Below, one piece after another: positions 1-8,858 of a stretch of DNA of 64,000 nt. The notes under the pieces were generated by a model. The model was not told the DNA's origin, ran no database searches, and saw nothing but the letters and a program-made list of their open reading frames with translations. The position numbers were made by a program, and so were the translations under genes. Position 1 is the first letter of the stretch. The number at the start of each line of letters is the position of its first letter. The DNA is from Ignavibacteriae bacterium HGW-Ignavibacteriae-4 (GTDB lineage Bacteria; Bacteroidota; Ignavibacteria; Kapaibacteriales; UBA2268), in NCBI GenBank assembly GCA_002839765.1, contig PGYR01000007.1:46149-110148 (forward strand), given 5' to 3'.

Positions 1-2
1 TA

Positions 3-1118
3 GAATCGGATGCTGCACCTAATTATGGAGTGAAGACAGATACTATACGTATAAGAGGGTTTGTCGCTGAGAGAGATACTCTCGATATATCTATTACTCC
101 TGAAGATTTGACAGTACGGTCTTGCACTTTTGATACGTTAAGTATTAGTATCAGTAATATAGGTAATACTAATTTTATAATTAGAAATATAGATATTGTG
201 ACAGACATACAGGTCGCTAGATTTTTAGATTATACTTTCGGTGATACACTAATACCAAATCAGATTGTAAATAAACGTTTAGTTGTCATGTCATCTGGTA
301 ACAAAACGGATAAAATTTATTATAATATTCATTTATATGATTTAGATCAAAGATTAGACTCCAATTTTGTAACAGAAAGCAATATTACTTCGATACAAGA
401 TAAATTAATAATTAACCCTCTTAATGCGGGAGAGTTACAAATTGGGAAGTATTTCGATGTGAAATTTAGTGGGTTATTTCCGAATTATATTGATACTACT
501 GCTGATATAAATGTAACTATAGATATTGATACGTACAACTTTTTTCTTGATAATAAAGAAACTATTGTATATTTTTACGATTCAGAAAACAAAAAAGTTA
601 AAGAATTAAAAGCGACTGTCAATCAGGAAGCAAATAGTCTTACTCTTGTTTCTGATGAGTTTTCAGATTTTGATTTTGAAAATATAGTATCTTGGGAATT
701 CGATTTGAGATTTCTAGCCTTACTTCATACCGATTTGGAAGGAGAAATGGGGATAAATTTTGACTTGAGTGATTGCTTTGATGGAAACGCACTTTCGAAC
801 ACATTTGATGTAGATCAAATATGCGTTTACAACTACAGGAATATTATATTAAGTTCTTATATTGAGGGTGTTTCTATAGCACCTAACATAGTAAGCAATG
901 AAGCTAATCTAACAGTAGATGTATCCGATGAGCTAACAGGTTCAATATATATAATGGACTTTGTTGGAAAAAAATATAACGTATTGGATAAAATATTGTT
1001 TGATAAAGGAAAAAATAATATTATATTAAATCTTAGTAAGTATGCTAATGGAAAATATATATTAGTTGTCCGCTCTTTAGGGACAACATTAACTAAAGAA
1101 TTTATTATTACAAAGTAA
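3..1118 (+). CDS. C-terminal part of a large secreted protein with a type IX-like sorting domain (cut by window edge)
   Basis: The frame is open to the window edge: codons upstream of the first possible GTG (position 30) are all sense, so this is the 3' end of a longer gene and not a 362-residue protein. Near the start of the visible part is a stretch (TVRSCTFDTLSISISNIGNTN) of the kind seen in ASH/HYDIN-like immunoglobulin-fold domains that precede sorting domains. The last 80 residues (SIAPNIVSNEANLTVDV through KEFIITK) look like a Por/type IX secretion C-terminal domain: a beta-sandwich with an APN start, a central GxIYIMD-like strand and a final KxFIITK. If so, the protein is exported through the outer membrane and then attached or released. 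The N-terminal catalytic or binding part lies outside the window, so no function can be given. Confidence 0.7.
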   Translation, partial: ESDAAPNYGVKTDTIRIRGFVAERDTLDISITPEDLTVRSCTFDTLSISISNIGNTNFIIRNIDIVTDIQVARFLDYTFGDTLIPNQIVNKRLVVMSSGNKTDKIYYNIHLYDLDQRLDSNFVTESNITSIQDKLIINPLNAGELQIGKYFDVKFSGLFPNYIDTTADINVTIDIDTYNFFLDNKETIVYFYDSENKKVKELKATVNQEANSLTLVSDEFSDFDFENIVSWEFDLRFLALLHTDLEGEMGINFDLSDCFDGNALSNTFDVDQICVYNYRNIILSSYIEGVSIAPNIVSNEANLTVDVSDELTGSIYIMDFVGKKYNVLDKILFDKGKNNIILNLSKYANGKYILVVRSLGTTLTKEFIITK

Positions 1119-1131
1119 CAAGGTTTAAATT

Positions 1132-1989
1132 ATGTCAAATAGTTTACAAAAATTTATTCTTACGACACTAACGCTAGCAATAGCCTTTACAGTGCCATCT
1201 TTTGGTCAACTCGATGATCCACTTGCTCCTACTAAATCGGCAATACCGTTCTATTTCGGTCCTGTTATAGGATATAATAAGGTGCTGCACTCTGCTGATT
1301 TATCTACATTCAACTATGGAGAAGTTCCTTGTCCTGTATTCCAGAACGGTTCTGCTAATGGTTATTTCTTTGGTATTTCTTTCGAGTATTTGCTAGGTGG
1401 AGCAAAAGATTCAAAATCTTCAATTATTGCTCGTTTATTATATAATTCTATGCCTGCTAGCTTCGAAGTAGCTGGTGATGAGTATCCTTCAGTTGCTAAG
1501 AGAACAGGTCTTCCTGATACTACTATTTTTAGCTCGACTGAACATAAGAATGAAGTAATTTATAATATGATAACATTTGAAGCTCAATATAAGTTAAACT
1601 TATTCGATACTCAATTTGGTGTTGTTGTAGGTCCTACTTTTGACTTTGCTATGCAAAAAGATCAAAATCAAACTTATGCGCTTTTAACTCCAGATTATGC
1701 TAAATTCAACATTACTACTACTCCTGAAGAACAAGCTGCTTTAGGAATAAGTTACTCTGATGATGGTAGAACTCTAATAGTTAAAGAAGGTGAAATACCT
1801 AATTCAAATGCTTTAAGAGTTGGTATCAAATTTGGCGTTCAATATGAGATTTTATTAGCTGGTGGTTTCTATATCGTTCCAAGTTTCAACTATAACTTTG
1901 GAGTTACTAACCTTTCATCTGTTGATGATTGGAGAGTAAGTGCACTTCAATTGGGTATAGACGTTAGATTCCCTTCTACTATATTCTAA
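1132..1989 (+). CDS. Outer-membrane beta-barrel protein, unknown function
   Basis: A 285-residue protein beginning with a clear Sec signal peptide (hydrophobic LTTLTLAIAFTVPSFG, cleavage before QLDDP). The mature part has alternating aromatic/polar strands and glycine-rich turns (FYFGPVIGYNK, FGVQYEILLAGGFYIVPS), ending in a short terminal strand with an aromatic residue (RFPSTIF), as in outer-membrane barrels of the PorT/OmpA-like outer_membrane-b-barrel type. It starts 13 bases after the preceding secreted-protein gene, so the two are probably cotranscribed. A strong hairpin terminator follows. Specific function cannot be read from the sequence. Confidence 0.7.
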   Translation: MSNSLQKFILTTLTLAIAFTVPSFGQLDDPLAPTKSAIPFYFGPVIGYNKVLHSADLSTFNYGEVPCPVFQNGSANGYFFGISFEYLLGGAKDSKSSIIARLLYNSMPASFEVAGDEYPSVAKRTGLPDTTIFSSTEHKNEVIYNMITFEAQYKLNLFDTQFGVVVGPTFDFAMQKDQNQTYALLTPDYAKFNITTTPEEQAALGISYSDDGRTLIVKEGEIPNSNALRVGIKFGVQYEILLAGGFYIVPSFNYNFGVTNLSSVDDWRVSALQLGIDVRFPSTIF

Positions 1990-2012
1990 TATAGATAGTA
2001 GAATAAAAAATT

Positions 2013-2048
2013 AAATGCTTGTAATTAATTTTACAAGCATTTTTTTTT
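2013..2048 (+). terminator. Rho-independent terminator after the barrel gene
   Basis: A perfect 12-bp inverted repeat (AAATGCTTGTAA / TTACAAGCATTT) with a 6-base loop, running directly into a T tract. It closes the transcript of the two preceding secreted-protein genes. Confidence 0.9.
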
Positions 2049-2052
2049 GAGT

Positions 2053-2060
2053 TAATTTTG
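2053..2060 (+). promoter_or_regulatory. Candidate Bacteroidota-type -7 box (TAATTTTG)
   Basis: Matches TAnnTTTG, 39 bases before the HIT-protein start and directly after a terminator, where a promoter is expected. No clear -33 TTTG box is visible, so this is a candidate only. Confidence 0.4.
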
Positions 2061-2098
2061 TAATAACTTATAATGCTAAAATAATATAATATAAGAAT

Positions 2099-2602
2099 AT
2101 GGAACAACTTTGGTCACCTTGGAGATCCAAATACATTGGTTCTTTCAAGGGAAAAGATAAAATAGAGGAATGCTTCGTTTGTCATGCTATTACTCATCCT
2201 GCAGAAGATGATGACAATTTGCTAGTTGCTAGGTTCGAACACTCAATAGTTATGATGAATAAGTACCCTTATAATAATGGGCATTTACTTATCACTCCAA
2301 TAGAACATAAAGGCACGCTAGCAGCTCTTTCACAGGAATGTAGGGCAGAGATAATGGAAGTGATTAATATAGCCACTAAGGTAATAGATGATGTGTATAG
2401 ACCTCAGGGATACAATGTTGGGTTGAATGCAGGTGCTGCGGCTGGAGCAGGATTACCTGACCATCTACATTTTCATATTGTACCTCGTTGGAGAGGAGAT
2501 ACTAATTTCACGGCAGTAGTATCTGATTTCAAAGTTATAAATGAGTCGATGGAAGAATCGAGAGATAAACTAAAACAAGCATTCACTAAATACGAAGTAT
2601 AA
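2099..2602 (+). CDS. HIT family hydrolase/nucleotidyl phosphorylase
   Basis: A 167-residue member of the histidine-triad superfamily, which cleaves or transfers nucleoside monophosphates from dinucleoside polyphosphates and related substrates. The HIT signature HLHFHIV is at residues 122-128, with the central histidine as nucleophile. A CxxC pair (C25, C28) near the N-terminus is typical of the zinc-bearing Ap4A phosphorylase-like/GalT-related HIT proteins. Conserved positions such as NKYPYNNGHLLI (54-65) and LNAGAAAGAG (109-118) fit this subfamily. It is the first gene of a compact cluster; the next gene (rsmA) starts immediately after its stop. The exact substrate cannot be assigned. Confidence 0.88.
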   Translation: MEQLWSPWRSKYIGSFKGKDKIEECFVCHAITHPAEDDDNLLVARFEHSIVMMNKYPYNNGHLLITPIEHKGTLAALSQECRAEIMEVINIATKVIDDVYRPQGYNVGLNAGAAAGAGLPDHLHFHIVPRWRGDTNFTAVVSDFKVINESMEESRDKLKQAFTKYEV

Positions 2603-3406
2603 TTGGAAAAATTTAGATTAAAAAAATCACTTGGTCAGAACTTCTTAATAGACGAGACTGTATCACAGCGCATAGCTGATATGTCAGACATAAAACCTGA
2701 TGATTTTGTCATAGAAATTGGCCCTGGGACTGGAGCTTTGACTAAGTATTTGGTACCTAAAACGAAGAATCTAACTTTAATCGAGATAGATAAGCGTGCA
2801 GTTCATGTACTTCGAAAGAATTTTGCTGGTATAAAAGTCTTGAATATAGATATACTGGAAGCAAATCTGGATGAGATACTTCCAAAAGATAAGAAAGTGA
2901 AAGTAATAGGTAATTTACCATATTATATTTCATCTCAAATTATTTTCAAGTTAATAGACTATTCTGATAGAATAGAGTCATTTACTTTCATGATACAACG
3001 TGAGCTAGGGAATAGGATAGTTTCGGGACCGAACAGCAAAGAATATGGTATCCTGACTTTGGCTGTTCTAATGTGCGGTACTGCTGAAAAATTATTCGAT
3101 GTACCTCCGACAGCTTTTAAACCACCACCAAAAGTAACATCGTCAGTTGTGACTATCACTTTCAATGATGGTGTTTTCAATAAAAAGCTACATTCCTTCA
3201 TAAAAGGTGCTTTCAATGGCAGAAGAAAGAAACTCTCCAACTCTATCAAATCGCATTTTAATTCGGTAGATGAGTTTCAAGCATTTATTTCGTCTCCAAC
3301 TATGCCCGAAAGAGTGAAAGAAATGTTAGATTTGAGAGCTGAAAATCTGTCATTAGCAGATTTTAATCTACTTTACGATAACATAAAAAGCATAACTGGT
3401 GAATAA
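2603..3406 (+). CDS. rsmA: 16S rRNA (adenine1518/1519-N6) dimethyltransferase
   Basis: RsmA/KsgA dimethylates two adjacent adenines in helix 45 of 16S rRNA during 30S maturation. The 267-residue length is normal. The N-terminal KKSLGQNFL motif is present at residues 7-15, the SAM-binding motif EIGPGTG at 38-44, and the catalytic NLPYY at 104-108; a PPPKVTSSVV segment follows as in the family. The start is a TTG directly abutting the TAA of the HIT gene. No ATG or GTG is available upstream of the conserved N-terminus, so TTG is the probable start and expression likely depends on translational coupling. Confidence 0.95.
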   Translation: MEKFRLKKSLGQNFLIDETVSQRIADMSDIKPDDFVIEIGPGTGALTKYLVPKTKNLTLIEIDKRAVHVLRKNFAGIKVLNIDILEANLDEILPKDKKVKVIGNLPYYISSQIIFKLIDYSDRIESFTFMIQRELGNRIVSGPNSKEYGILTLAVLMCGTAEKLFDVPPTAFKPPPKVTSSVVTITFNDGVFNKKLHSFIKGAFNGRRKKLSNSIKSHFNSVDEFQAFISSPTMPERVKEMLDLRAENLSLADFNLLYDNIKSITGE

Positions 3407-4337
3407 ACTTAAGAAGATCATTCATGTATTGACAATAAGTGATGCATACATATTAGGTATGTTGTTTATTTATACTGTACTTTGCTTTATCTTCTGGGGA
3501 AAGTTGGAAACACCAGCTTTGAACCTTCTATCTTACTTTGTTATCTCCTCGGCAGTGATAGTCTTTGCTATAGTTAGTAGCAAGTATAAAGGCGGCAAAG
3601 TATTCACGTTGGTAAGACGGCTGTACGTTATCCCGATAGTCTTTTTTATATATAGTAATATTCATTTGTTTATACCATTGGTTAATCCCCACGACTATGA
3701 TAATACACTAATCGCATGGGATATGGCTATATTCGGAGTCCACCCTACAGAATGGATTGGTCAGTTCGCAACACCCATACTAACAGAATATCTTCAGTTT
3801 TCATATATGATGTTCTATGTGTTACCTTTTATATTGGGAATAGAGTTTACTCTTAGAGATTCAGATGATAGGTTCTTTGAGTTTGCAAGAATAGTAATAT
3901 TCGGATTTTTCTTCTCGTATTTACTATATTTTTTTATGCCTGCGATTGGTCCTAGGTTTACAATACATGATTTCAGTATGATAAATACAGAACTACCAGG
4001 ATTAGCATTAACTAATTTCTTCAGAGATTTGGTGAATGCAGGTGGTGGAGTAATGCCCGATACAGTTAATCCAGCTTTGATAGTGAACAGAGATTGTATG
4101 CCGAGCGGTCATACTATGATGACTTTAATTACTATACTTATTGCTTTCAAATTCAAGTCAAAATATAAGTGGCTTGTAGCAGTCATTGGGTTCAGTCTTA
4201 TTTTCTCTACTATATATTTGCGTTACCACTACGTAGTGGACGTTGCGGCTGGTATCGCATTTGCATTATTGACGTTGTGGCTGGAACCCAAAATAGAATT
4301 ATTATTACGAAATTTAGGTTTTTATAAATACGATTGA
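3399..4337 (+). CDS. PAP2-superfamily membrane phosphatase/lipid phosphotransferase
   Basis: A 312-residue integral membrane protein with about six hydrophobic helices. It carries the PAP2 core: GPR at about 184-186, PSGH at 235-238 and H277-x3-D281 in the last conserved motif. The spacing and the CMPSGHT sequence resemble the Aur1/inositol-phosphorylceramide synthase branch (PAP2_3) more than undecaprenyl-diphosphatase BacA or PgpB. It probably acts on lipid phosphates at the inner membrane's periplasmic face. It starts with GTG and overlaps the end of rsmA by 8 bases, so it is translationally coupled. The substrate is unknown. Confidence 0.85.
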   Translation: MNKLKKIIHVLTISDAYILGMLFIYTVLCFIFWGKLETPALNLLSYFVISSAVIVFAIVSSKYKGGKVFTLVRRLYVIPIVFFIYSNIHLFIPLVNPHDYDNTLIAWDMAIFGVHPTEWIGQFATPILTEYLQFSYMMFYVLPFILGIEFTLRDSDDRFFEFARIVIFGFFFSYLLYFFMPAIGPRFTIHDFSMINTELPGLALTNFFRDLVNAGGGVMPDTVNPALIVNRDCMPSGHTMMTLITILIAFKFKSKYKWLVAVIGFSLIFSTIYLRYHYVVDVAAGIAFALLTLWLEPKIELLLRNLGFYKYD

Positions 4338-4936
4338 TGGATTATTATTACTCTATAGTAGAACCCAAAACATTTGAAGATAAAATCAAAGGAAGTCGCT
4401 TTATAGCGAACATATTTCCTATTGAAAGTAAGGAAGAGGCGGATAAATATCTCCATGCTATTCGCAAGGAACACTATGACGCTACTCATAATTGCTATGC
4501 CTATATACTAGGTTCTCAGGGTTTAGAGTACAGAGCCAATGATGACGGCGAACCCAATGGCTCCGCTGGTAACCCTATATTATTCTCTATAAAAAAGTAC
4601 AAGCTATCCGATGTATTGGTTGTAGTTACTCGGTTCTATGGTGGTACTAAGCTAGGAGTTGGTGGGCTTGCCAGAGCTTATGGCGGTGCAGCAGAGGAAG
4701 TAGTAAAGCTTTGCAAAAGAAGAAAAATAGATATCACAAAGAAAGTGAATATATTCACGACTTATGATGATATAAATACTATAAAAAGACTATTGGAAGA
4801 ATATGCTGTTTCGTATGAGGAAGTATATACGGATACTATAGAGATAACGGCTGATATTCCATTGTCAAAAGTCGAGAAATTCAGAGCACAAATAACAGAA
4901 CAAACTGCTGATAGATCGGGCAGTAGGGAACCCTAA
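4337..4936 (+). CDS. YigZ/IMPACT family protein (UPF0029)
   Basis: A cytoplasmic protein of about 199 residues in the YigZ/YvyE family, related to eukaryotic IMPACT; the molecular role in bacteria is poorly defined. Family hallmarks are visible in order: SRFIANIFPI near the N-terminus, ATHNCYAY, NDDGEPNGSAGNPIL, and the long RFYGGTKLGVGGLARAY signature. A DUF1949-like C-terminal ferredoxin-fold segment follows (residues about 135-190). I chose the ATG that overlaps the upstream stop as TGATG; a TTG one codon upstream is possible but less likely. The final TAATG overlap with panC indicates operon coupling. Confidence 0.9.
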   Translation: MDYYYSIVEPKTFEDKIKGSRFIANIFPIESKEEADKYLHAIRKEHYDATHNCYAYILGSQGLEYRANDDGEPNGSAGNPILFSIKKYKLSDVLVVVTRFYGGTKLGVGGLARAYGGAAEEVVKLCKRRKIDITKKVNIFTTYDDINTIKRLLEEYAVSYEEVYTDTIEITADIPLSKVEKFRAQITEQTADRSGSREP

Positions 4937-5835
4937 TGAAAGTAATTAGAAAAGTAGATGAGTTGAGAGAGTATTCAATAGAGCAACGTAGCAAAGGAAA
5001 AACCGTTGGCTTTGTTCCTACTATGGGTTTTCTCCATGAAGGGCATGTCTCACTAATTACAAGAGCTTCAGTAGAGTGCGATATAGTAATCACTTCGCTT
5101 TTCGTTAACCCTACTCAGTTCGCTCCACACGAAGATTTCGATTCCTACCCCAGAGATTTTGAGCACGACTATAATCTAGCGAAGAATGCAGATTGCGACG
5201 TATTATTTGCACCCGCAAGAGAAGAGATGTACCCTGAGGGTGCTACTACTAGTCTTTCAGTTGGGGATTTGGCTTATGTCTTCGAAGGTAAATACAGACC
5301 TCATTTCTTTGATGGAGTGGCTACGGTTGTTGCCAAATTATTCAGTGCTGCATTGCCTAATAAAGCATTTTTTGGTCAGAAGGACTATCAGCAAACTTTG
5401 GTAGTCAAGTCACTTTCCAATGATATGCTAATGGGTGTAGAGATAGTTGTATGCCCTATAGTTCGTGAGACTAATGGGTTGGCTATGAGTTCACGCAATA
5501 AGTATCTAACAGATGAAGAGAAAGGTAAGGCAAAAATACTATTCCAATCGTTAGTCGCTACTAAGGAATTCATAGAATCAGGTGAAAGAAACAGAAAAAA
5601 GATAAATGCTTACTTGCATGAAAATTTGCGAAAGTTAGAAATACTAAAAATTGATTATGCACTAGCTGCTGATGCAAATAACTTATCTGAGCCAGTGGAA
5701 TTTGAAGAGGGTAGTGATATTGTACTATTACTAGGAACTATACTAGGAAAAACTCGGCTAATAGACAATATGGTTATTAGAATACCCGTCTCGAAATACA
5801 ATGAAGATGAGAGATTTCAAGTAGGATTAAAGTAA
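4936..5835 (+). CDS. panC: Pantothenate synthetase
   Basis: PanC joins pantoate and beta-alanine with ATP to make pantothenate, the precursor of coenzyme A. The 299-residue protein is slightly longer than usual. It has the ATP-binding PTMGFLHEGH (28-37, usually PTMGALHEGH), FVNPTQF (56-62), GQKD (147-150) and the KMSKS-like SSRNKYL (185-191), so it should be active. It starts on the A of the preceding TAA stop. A coenzyme A gene (coaE) lies 36 kb away in the window; panB and panD are not here. Confidence 0.96.
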   Translation: MKVIRKVDELREYSIEQRSKGKTVGFVPTMGFLHEGHVSLITRASVECDIVITSLFVNPTQFAPHEDFDSYPRDFEHDYNLAKNADCDVLFAPAREEMYPEGATTSLSVGDLAYVFEGKYRPHFFDGVATVVAKLFSAALPNKAFFGQKDYQQTLVVKSLSNDMLMGVEIVVCPIVRETNGLAMSSRNKYLTDEEKGKAKILFQSLVATKEFIESGERNRKKINAYLHENLRKLEILKIDYALAADANNLSEPVEFEEGSDIVLLLGTILGKTRLIDNMVIRIPVSKYNEDERFQVGLK

Positions 5836-5850
5836 ATAATTATTAAATTA

Positions 5851-5858
5851 TATTTTTG
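5851..5858 (+). promoter_or_regulatory. Candidate -7 box (TATTTTTG)
   Basis: Exact TAnnTTTG match in the 49-base gap between panC and the YopX-like gene, 26 bases before its ATG. No obvious TTTG partner lies 19-21 bases upstream. Confidence 0.4.
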
Positions 5859-5884
5859 TAGAATTAGTGTTTTGGAAATGAGAT

Positions 5885-6334
5885 ATGTCAATCAAATACA
5901 GAGCATGGCACAAGTCCCTAGAATTCATGTTACTACATGATGAAATAACTCCTTATGAGTTAGAGCAAAAGCCAACAAAAGGCGAAAAGTATAAAGTCAT
6001 AGATGATGATGATTTTGTAATAATGAAGGCAACGGGTATTTTAGATCAAGATGAATATGAAATCTATGAAGGCGATATAAACATAGAAGGAGGAATTGTT
6101 ACTAGAGAGGGTAATAAGTTTATCGTAAAGTTCGAAGATACTGATATGCATTCACAGAAATTAGTAGGTGGCGAAGACGAGCTAATACAAGGAAATATAT
6201 ACGAAACCCCGTATAAAATTGGTATAAACAACCAAGACGAAAGTGACGATTTTGATTCAGATTTCGATGATGATTTCGAAGATAAGGAATTCGATGAAGG
6301 TTTCGATGAATTTGAAGACGACGAAAATTACTAA
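5885..6334 (+). CDS. YopX-like protein with a highly acidic C-terminal tail
   Basis: A 149-residue protein. The first 110 residues follow the YopX family layout in order: an N-terminal KYRAWHKS (compare FRAWD), a central IMKATGILDQDEYEIYEGD (compare YTGLKDKNGKEIYEGD) and a terminal LIQGNIYETP (compare VIGNIYENP). YopX proteins are small, mostly phage- or prophage-encoded, and of unknown function. The last 35 residues are almost only Asp/Glu/Phe, which is not part of the usual family and suggests an added acidic tail. No other phage gene is near; neighbours are panC and a convergent thioredoxin gene. The ATG has a plausible GGA-rich site upstream. Family call is fairly firm, function unknown. 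Confidence 0.7.
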   Translation: MSIKYRAWHKSLEFMLLHDEITPYELEQKPTKGEKYKVIDDDDFVIMKATGILDQDEYEIYEGDINIEGGIVTREGNKFIVKFEDTDMHSQKLVGGEDELIQGNIYETPYKIGINNQDESDDFDSDFDDDFEDKEFDEGFDEFEDDENY

Positions 6335-6337
6335 CCC

Positions 6338-6853
6338 CTATAAGGAGTTAGTCCCTTTATCTAAAAAGTCTAAGAATTCTTGCAAATCTCGGGTAAATGC
6401 AGTTCTTGCAATTATTTCTTCATTTGGAGTAAGTAACACATATAATGGTAATTCTATTGAGTTAAACCGTTCTTCTTCAAATCTTTTATTACTCTTTTCT
6501 GGCTCGGAACGTCTATCAGTATAAAGTCTAACTGTAATAATCTGTTTAAATTTGTTTAGTACTTCTGGGGAAGAGAAAATATTTGCTTCCATCCATCTAC
6601 AGTTAGTACATGTCCAGCCAGTGAAGTCTATGAAAATCGGTTTGTTTTCTTTCTTAGCTAAAGCTAATGCTTCTTCGTAGCTGCTTAACCAAATAGTTTT
6701 ATCAACTTCTTCCTTTTCAATTATTTCATTTTCAATTATTTCCTCTTCACTTAATAAACTGCCAAGAAATGATAAAGTCGCAGCAATTAAAATAGCACTA
6801 GTAAATAATAATAGTGCTAATTTGAGGGTTGATATGTTTGAATTGAATTTCAA
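6338..6853 (-). CDS. Membrane-anchored thioredoxin-like protein, duplicated from DsbD C-domain
   Basis: A 171-residue protein with an N-terminal hydrophobic segment (about residues 10-32), an acidic linker of E/I residues (36-50), and a thioredoxin-fold domain with the active site WTCTNCRW (cysteines 82 and 85). From the WLxxYxEAL start to the end it aligns almost without gaps with the C-terminal domain of the DsbD-type protein encoded just upstream (same CTNC, LYTDRR, FNSIELPLYV and TRDLQEFLDFL blocks). It is therefore a tandem duplicate of that domain given its own membrane anchor. It lies 35 bases downstream of dsbD and probably acts in periplasmic thiol reduction. Confidence 0.85.
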   Translation of the reverse strand: MKFNSNISTLKLALLLFTSAILIAATLSFLGSLLSEEEIIENEIIEKEEVDKTIWLSSYEEALALAKKENKPIFIDFTGWTCTNCRWMEANIFSSPEVLNKFKQIITVRLYTDRRSEPEKSNKRFEEERFNSIELPLYVLLTPNEEIIARTAFTRDLQEFLDFLDKGTNSL

Positions 6854-6888
6854 GAATTAATTACTTTAATACTTATGACAAATTAATA

Positions 6889-8844
6889 CTAAGATTTTAC
6901 ACCTTTCTCTAAGAAGTCTAAGAATTCTTGTAAATCTCTAGTGAATGCTTTAGTTCCTATTAATTTTTCATCAGGAGTCAATATTACGTATAAAGGTAAT
7001 TCTATAGAATTGAACATGTTTTTCTGAAATGCCTTATTACTAAGTTCTGGCTCTTCTCTTCTATCTGTATAAAGTTTTACATTTATCATACCAGTGAAGT
7101 ACTTTTGAACTTGTGGTAAAGGGAATACGTTAGATTCCATCCATCTACAGTTAGTACATGTCCAACCAGTGAAATCAATGAATAATGGCTTGTTTTCTTT
7201 TTTAGCTAATGCTAGTGCTTCATCGTAATCATGAAGCCATACAGTTGTCTCGCCTTTCTCTCCAAACATACTGCCACCAGCAGAAGCTGATGATACATTT
7301 GCATTTAAGTAACCTTGAGGGGGAAGGAAAGCATCTAACTCACCCATATTTTTACCGAATAAACCCGGTATTAAGAATATAGTAATAGCGCCGAATATGA
7401 TTGCCCAAATTACTCTCAGAGCACCTAAGTTATTTAAATCAGAGTCCATTTTCATTTTGAAAGCACCAAGTAAGTATGCTACTATCAGTACACCACAGAT
7501 TATCCAAATAGAGATGAACATCTCTCTTGGCATAATACCCCAGCCCCATACTAAGTCAACGTTACTTATAAATTTGACTGCAGCAGCTACTTCTAAAAAC
7601 CCCATTACTACTTTTACATTATTCATCCAACCACCAGCTTTTGGTAGTTTATTCATAGCTGAAGGAATAAGTGCGAATATGAAGAATGGTAATGCGAATA
7701 CAGTTGAGAATCCTATCATTCCAATAATAGGGTAGAACCACTCACCTCCGGATGCAGAAAGCAAAGCAGAACCTACAAATGGTACTGTACAAGTAAATGA
7801 TGTAAGAGAGAATACTAAACCCATTACGAGGATAGAGAATATCCCAGAGCCTTGAGTTTGTTTGTTTAACTTATTCATCAAACTAGTCGGTATCTGTATC
7901 TCGAATGCTCCGAATAGATTCAATGCAAATATCACAAATACAGAAGCAATTAGTATATTCACCCAACCATTAGCGGCGAACCCACCTAGACCACCGGAAT
8001 CTTGGAGTAGCCAGGAAAGTGCAAAACCGAGTATAGTAAATGTAAGTATAATACCTAACGCGTATATCAATGAATCTCTAAGGCCTTTTGCTTTAGTTTG
8101 CTCTGCTCTTTTAGTAAAGAAAGAAACTGTTATTGGAACCATTGGGAATACACATGGAGTCAATAGGGCTGCTCCTCCGGCTAACATTGCAAACCAAAGG
8201 AAAGACCAAACGCCTTTCTTTTTGCTTGCTTCTATCTCAGCACTAGATTCAGTTATTATCTGTTCATCTTTTTCTTCTACTTTATGTTTGTCTTTTGCTA
8301 ATGCTAGCTTTTCGGAACTTTCATTTATGATTTTCTCATTATCAGAAGCATTATATATTTCACTACTTACTACTAAGCTATACGGTTCAGGAGGTAAACA
8401 ACGAACAGTATCGCATATTTGTAAATAAACTTCTATTGAAAGTTCTTCTTTGCCAATGGTAAAGTTTTTTAGAGCTTTTAGAGGGACTATTACATCAAAA
8501 GTACCTTTGAAGTAAGTAACATCCATCTCAAAACCTTCATCGAACTTCTTCAAAGGTGTTGGCTTTATTATGTCACCATTAGTTGTAGCCAATTCATTGC
8601 TCAATACTACTATTTCAGTAGTATTCGGACCAATACCTTCTTTACTTATCTGATCTATGAAGTCATAAGTGTACCAATGTTTGTCAATATCAAACTGAAC
8701 TAAAACATAAAACTCTTCACCTAACTTAATATCAGTTTTAGATGTTTTTGTTTTAAATCTAATATGTGGTTCATCAGCATTTGATTTTATAGCTGTCACT
8801 AAAAAAGTGATTAGCAGTAGAGGTAATAATAATTTTTTTATCAT
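6889..8844 (-). CDS. dsbD: DsbD-type thiol:disulfide interchange protein
   Basis: Transfers electrons from cytoplasmic thioredoxin across the inner membrane to periplasmic partners. Domains in order over 651 residues: signal peptide (1-23); periplasmic DsbD-alpha-like domain with its cysteine pair in QICDTVRCLPP (C144, C149); a charged linker (about 165-210); an eight-helix membrane domain with the redox cysteines in TPCVFPM (C231) and SFTCTVP (C352); and a C-terminal thioredoxin domain with CTNC at 563-566. All six expected cysteines are present, so it should be functional. It is 14 bases downstream of hprK and followed by a copy of its own thioredoxin domain. Confidence 0.93.
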   Translation of the reverse strand: MIKKLLLPLLLITFLVTAIKSNADEPHIRFKTKTSKTDIKLGEEFYVLVQFDIDKHWYTYDFIDQISKEGIGPNTTEIVVLSNELATTNGDIIKPTPLKKFDEGFEMDVTYFKGTFDVIVPLKALKNFTIGKEELSIEVYLQICDTVRCLPPEPYSLVVSSEIYNASDNEKIINESSEKLALAKDKHKVEEKDEQIITESSAEIEASKKKGVWSFLWFAMLAGGAALLTPCVFPMVPITVSFFTKRAEQTKAKGLRDSLIYALGIILTFTILGFALSWLLQDSGGLGGFAANGWVNILIASVFVIFALNLFGAFEIQIPTSLMNKLNKQTQGSGIFSILVMGLVFSLTSFTCTVPFVGSALLSASGGEWFYPIIGMIGFSTVFALPFFIFALIPSAMNKLPKAGGWMNNVKVVMGFLEVAAAVKFISNVDLVWGWGIMPREMFISIWIICGVLIVAYLLGAFKMKMDSDLNNLGALRVIWAIIFGAITIFLIPGLFGKNMGELDAFLPPQGYLNANVSSASAGGSMFGEKGETTVWLHDYDEALALAKKENKPLFIDFTGWTCTNCRWMESNVFPLPQVQKYFTGMINVKLYTDRREEPELSNKAFQKNMFNSIELPLYVILTPDEKLIGTKAFTRDLQEFLDFLEKGVKS

Positions 8845-8858
8845 ATATTTATTCTCGA

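Noticed and set aside
6331-6351. Hairpin CTAACCCCT/AGGAGTTAG between the convergent YopX-like and thioredoxin genes as a terminator
   Set aside because: It has a mismatch and only a short T stretch, and overlaps both stop codons; too weak to call.
7862-8428. Plus-strand frame of 188 codons
   Set aside because: Antisense of the DsbD membrane domain; product has no family features.
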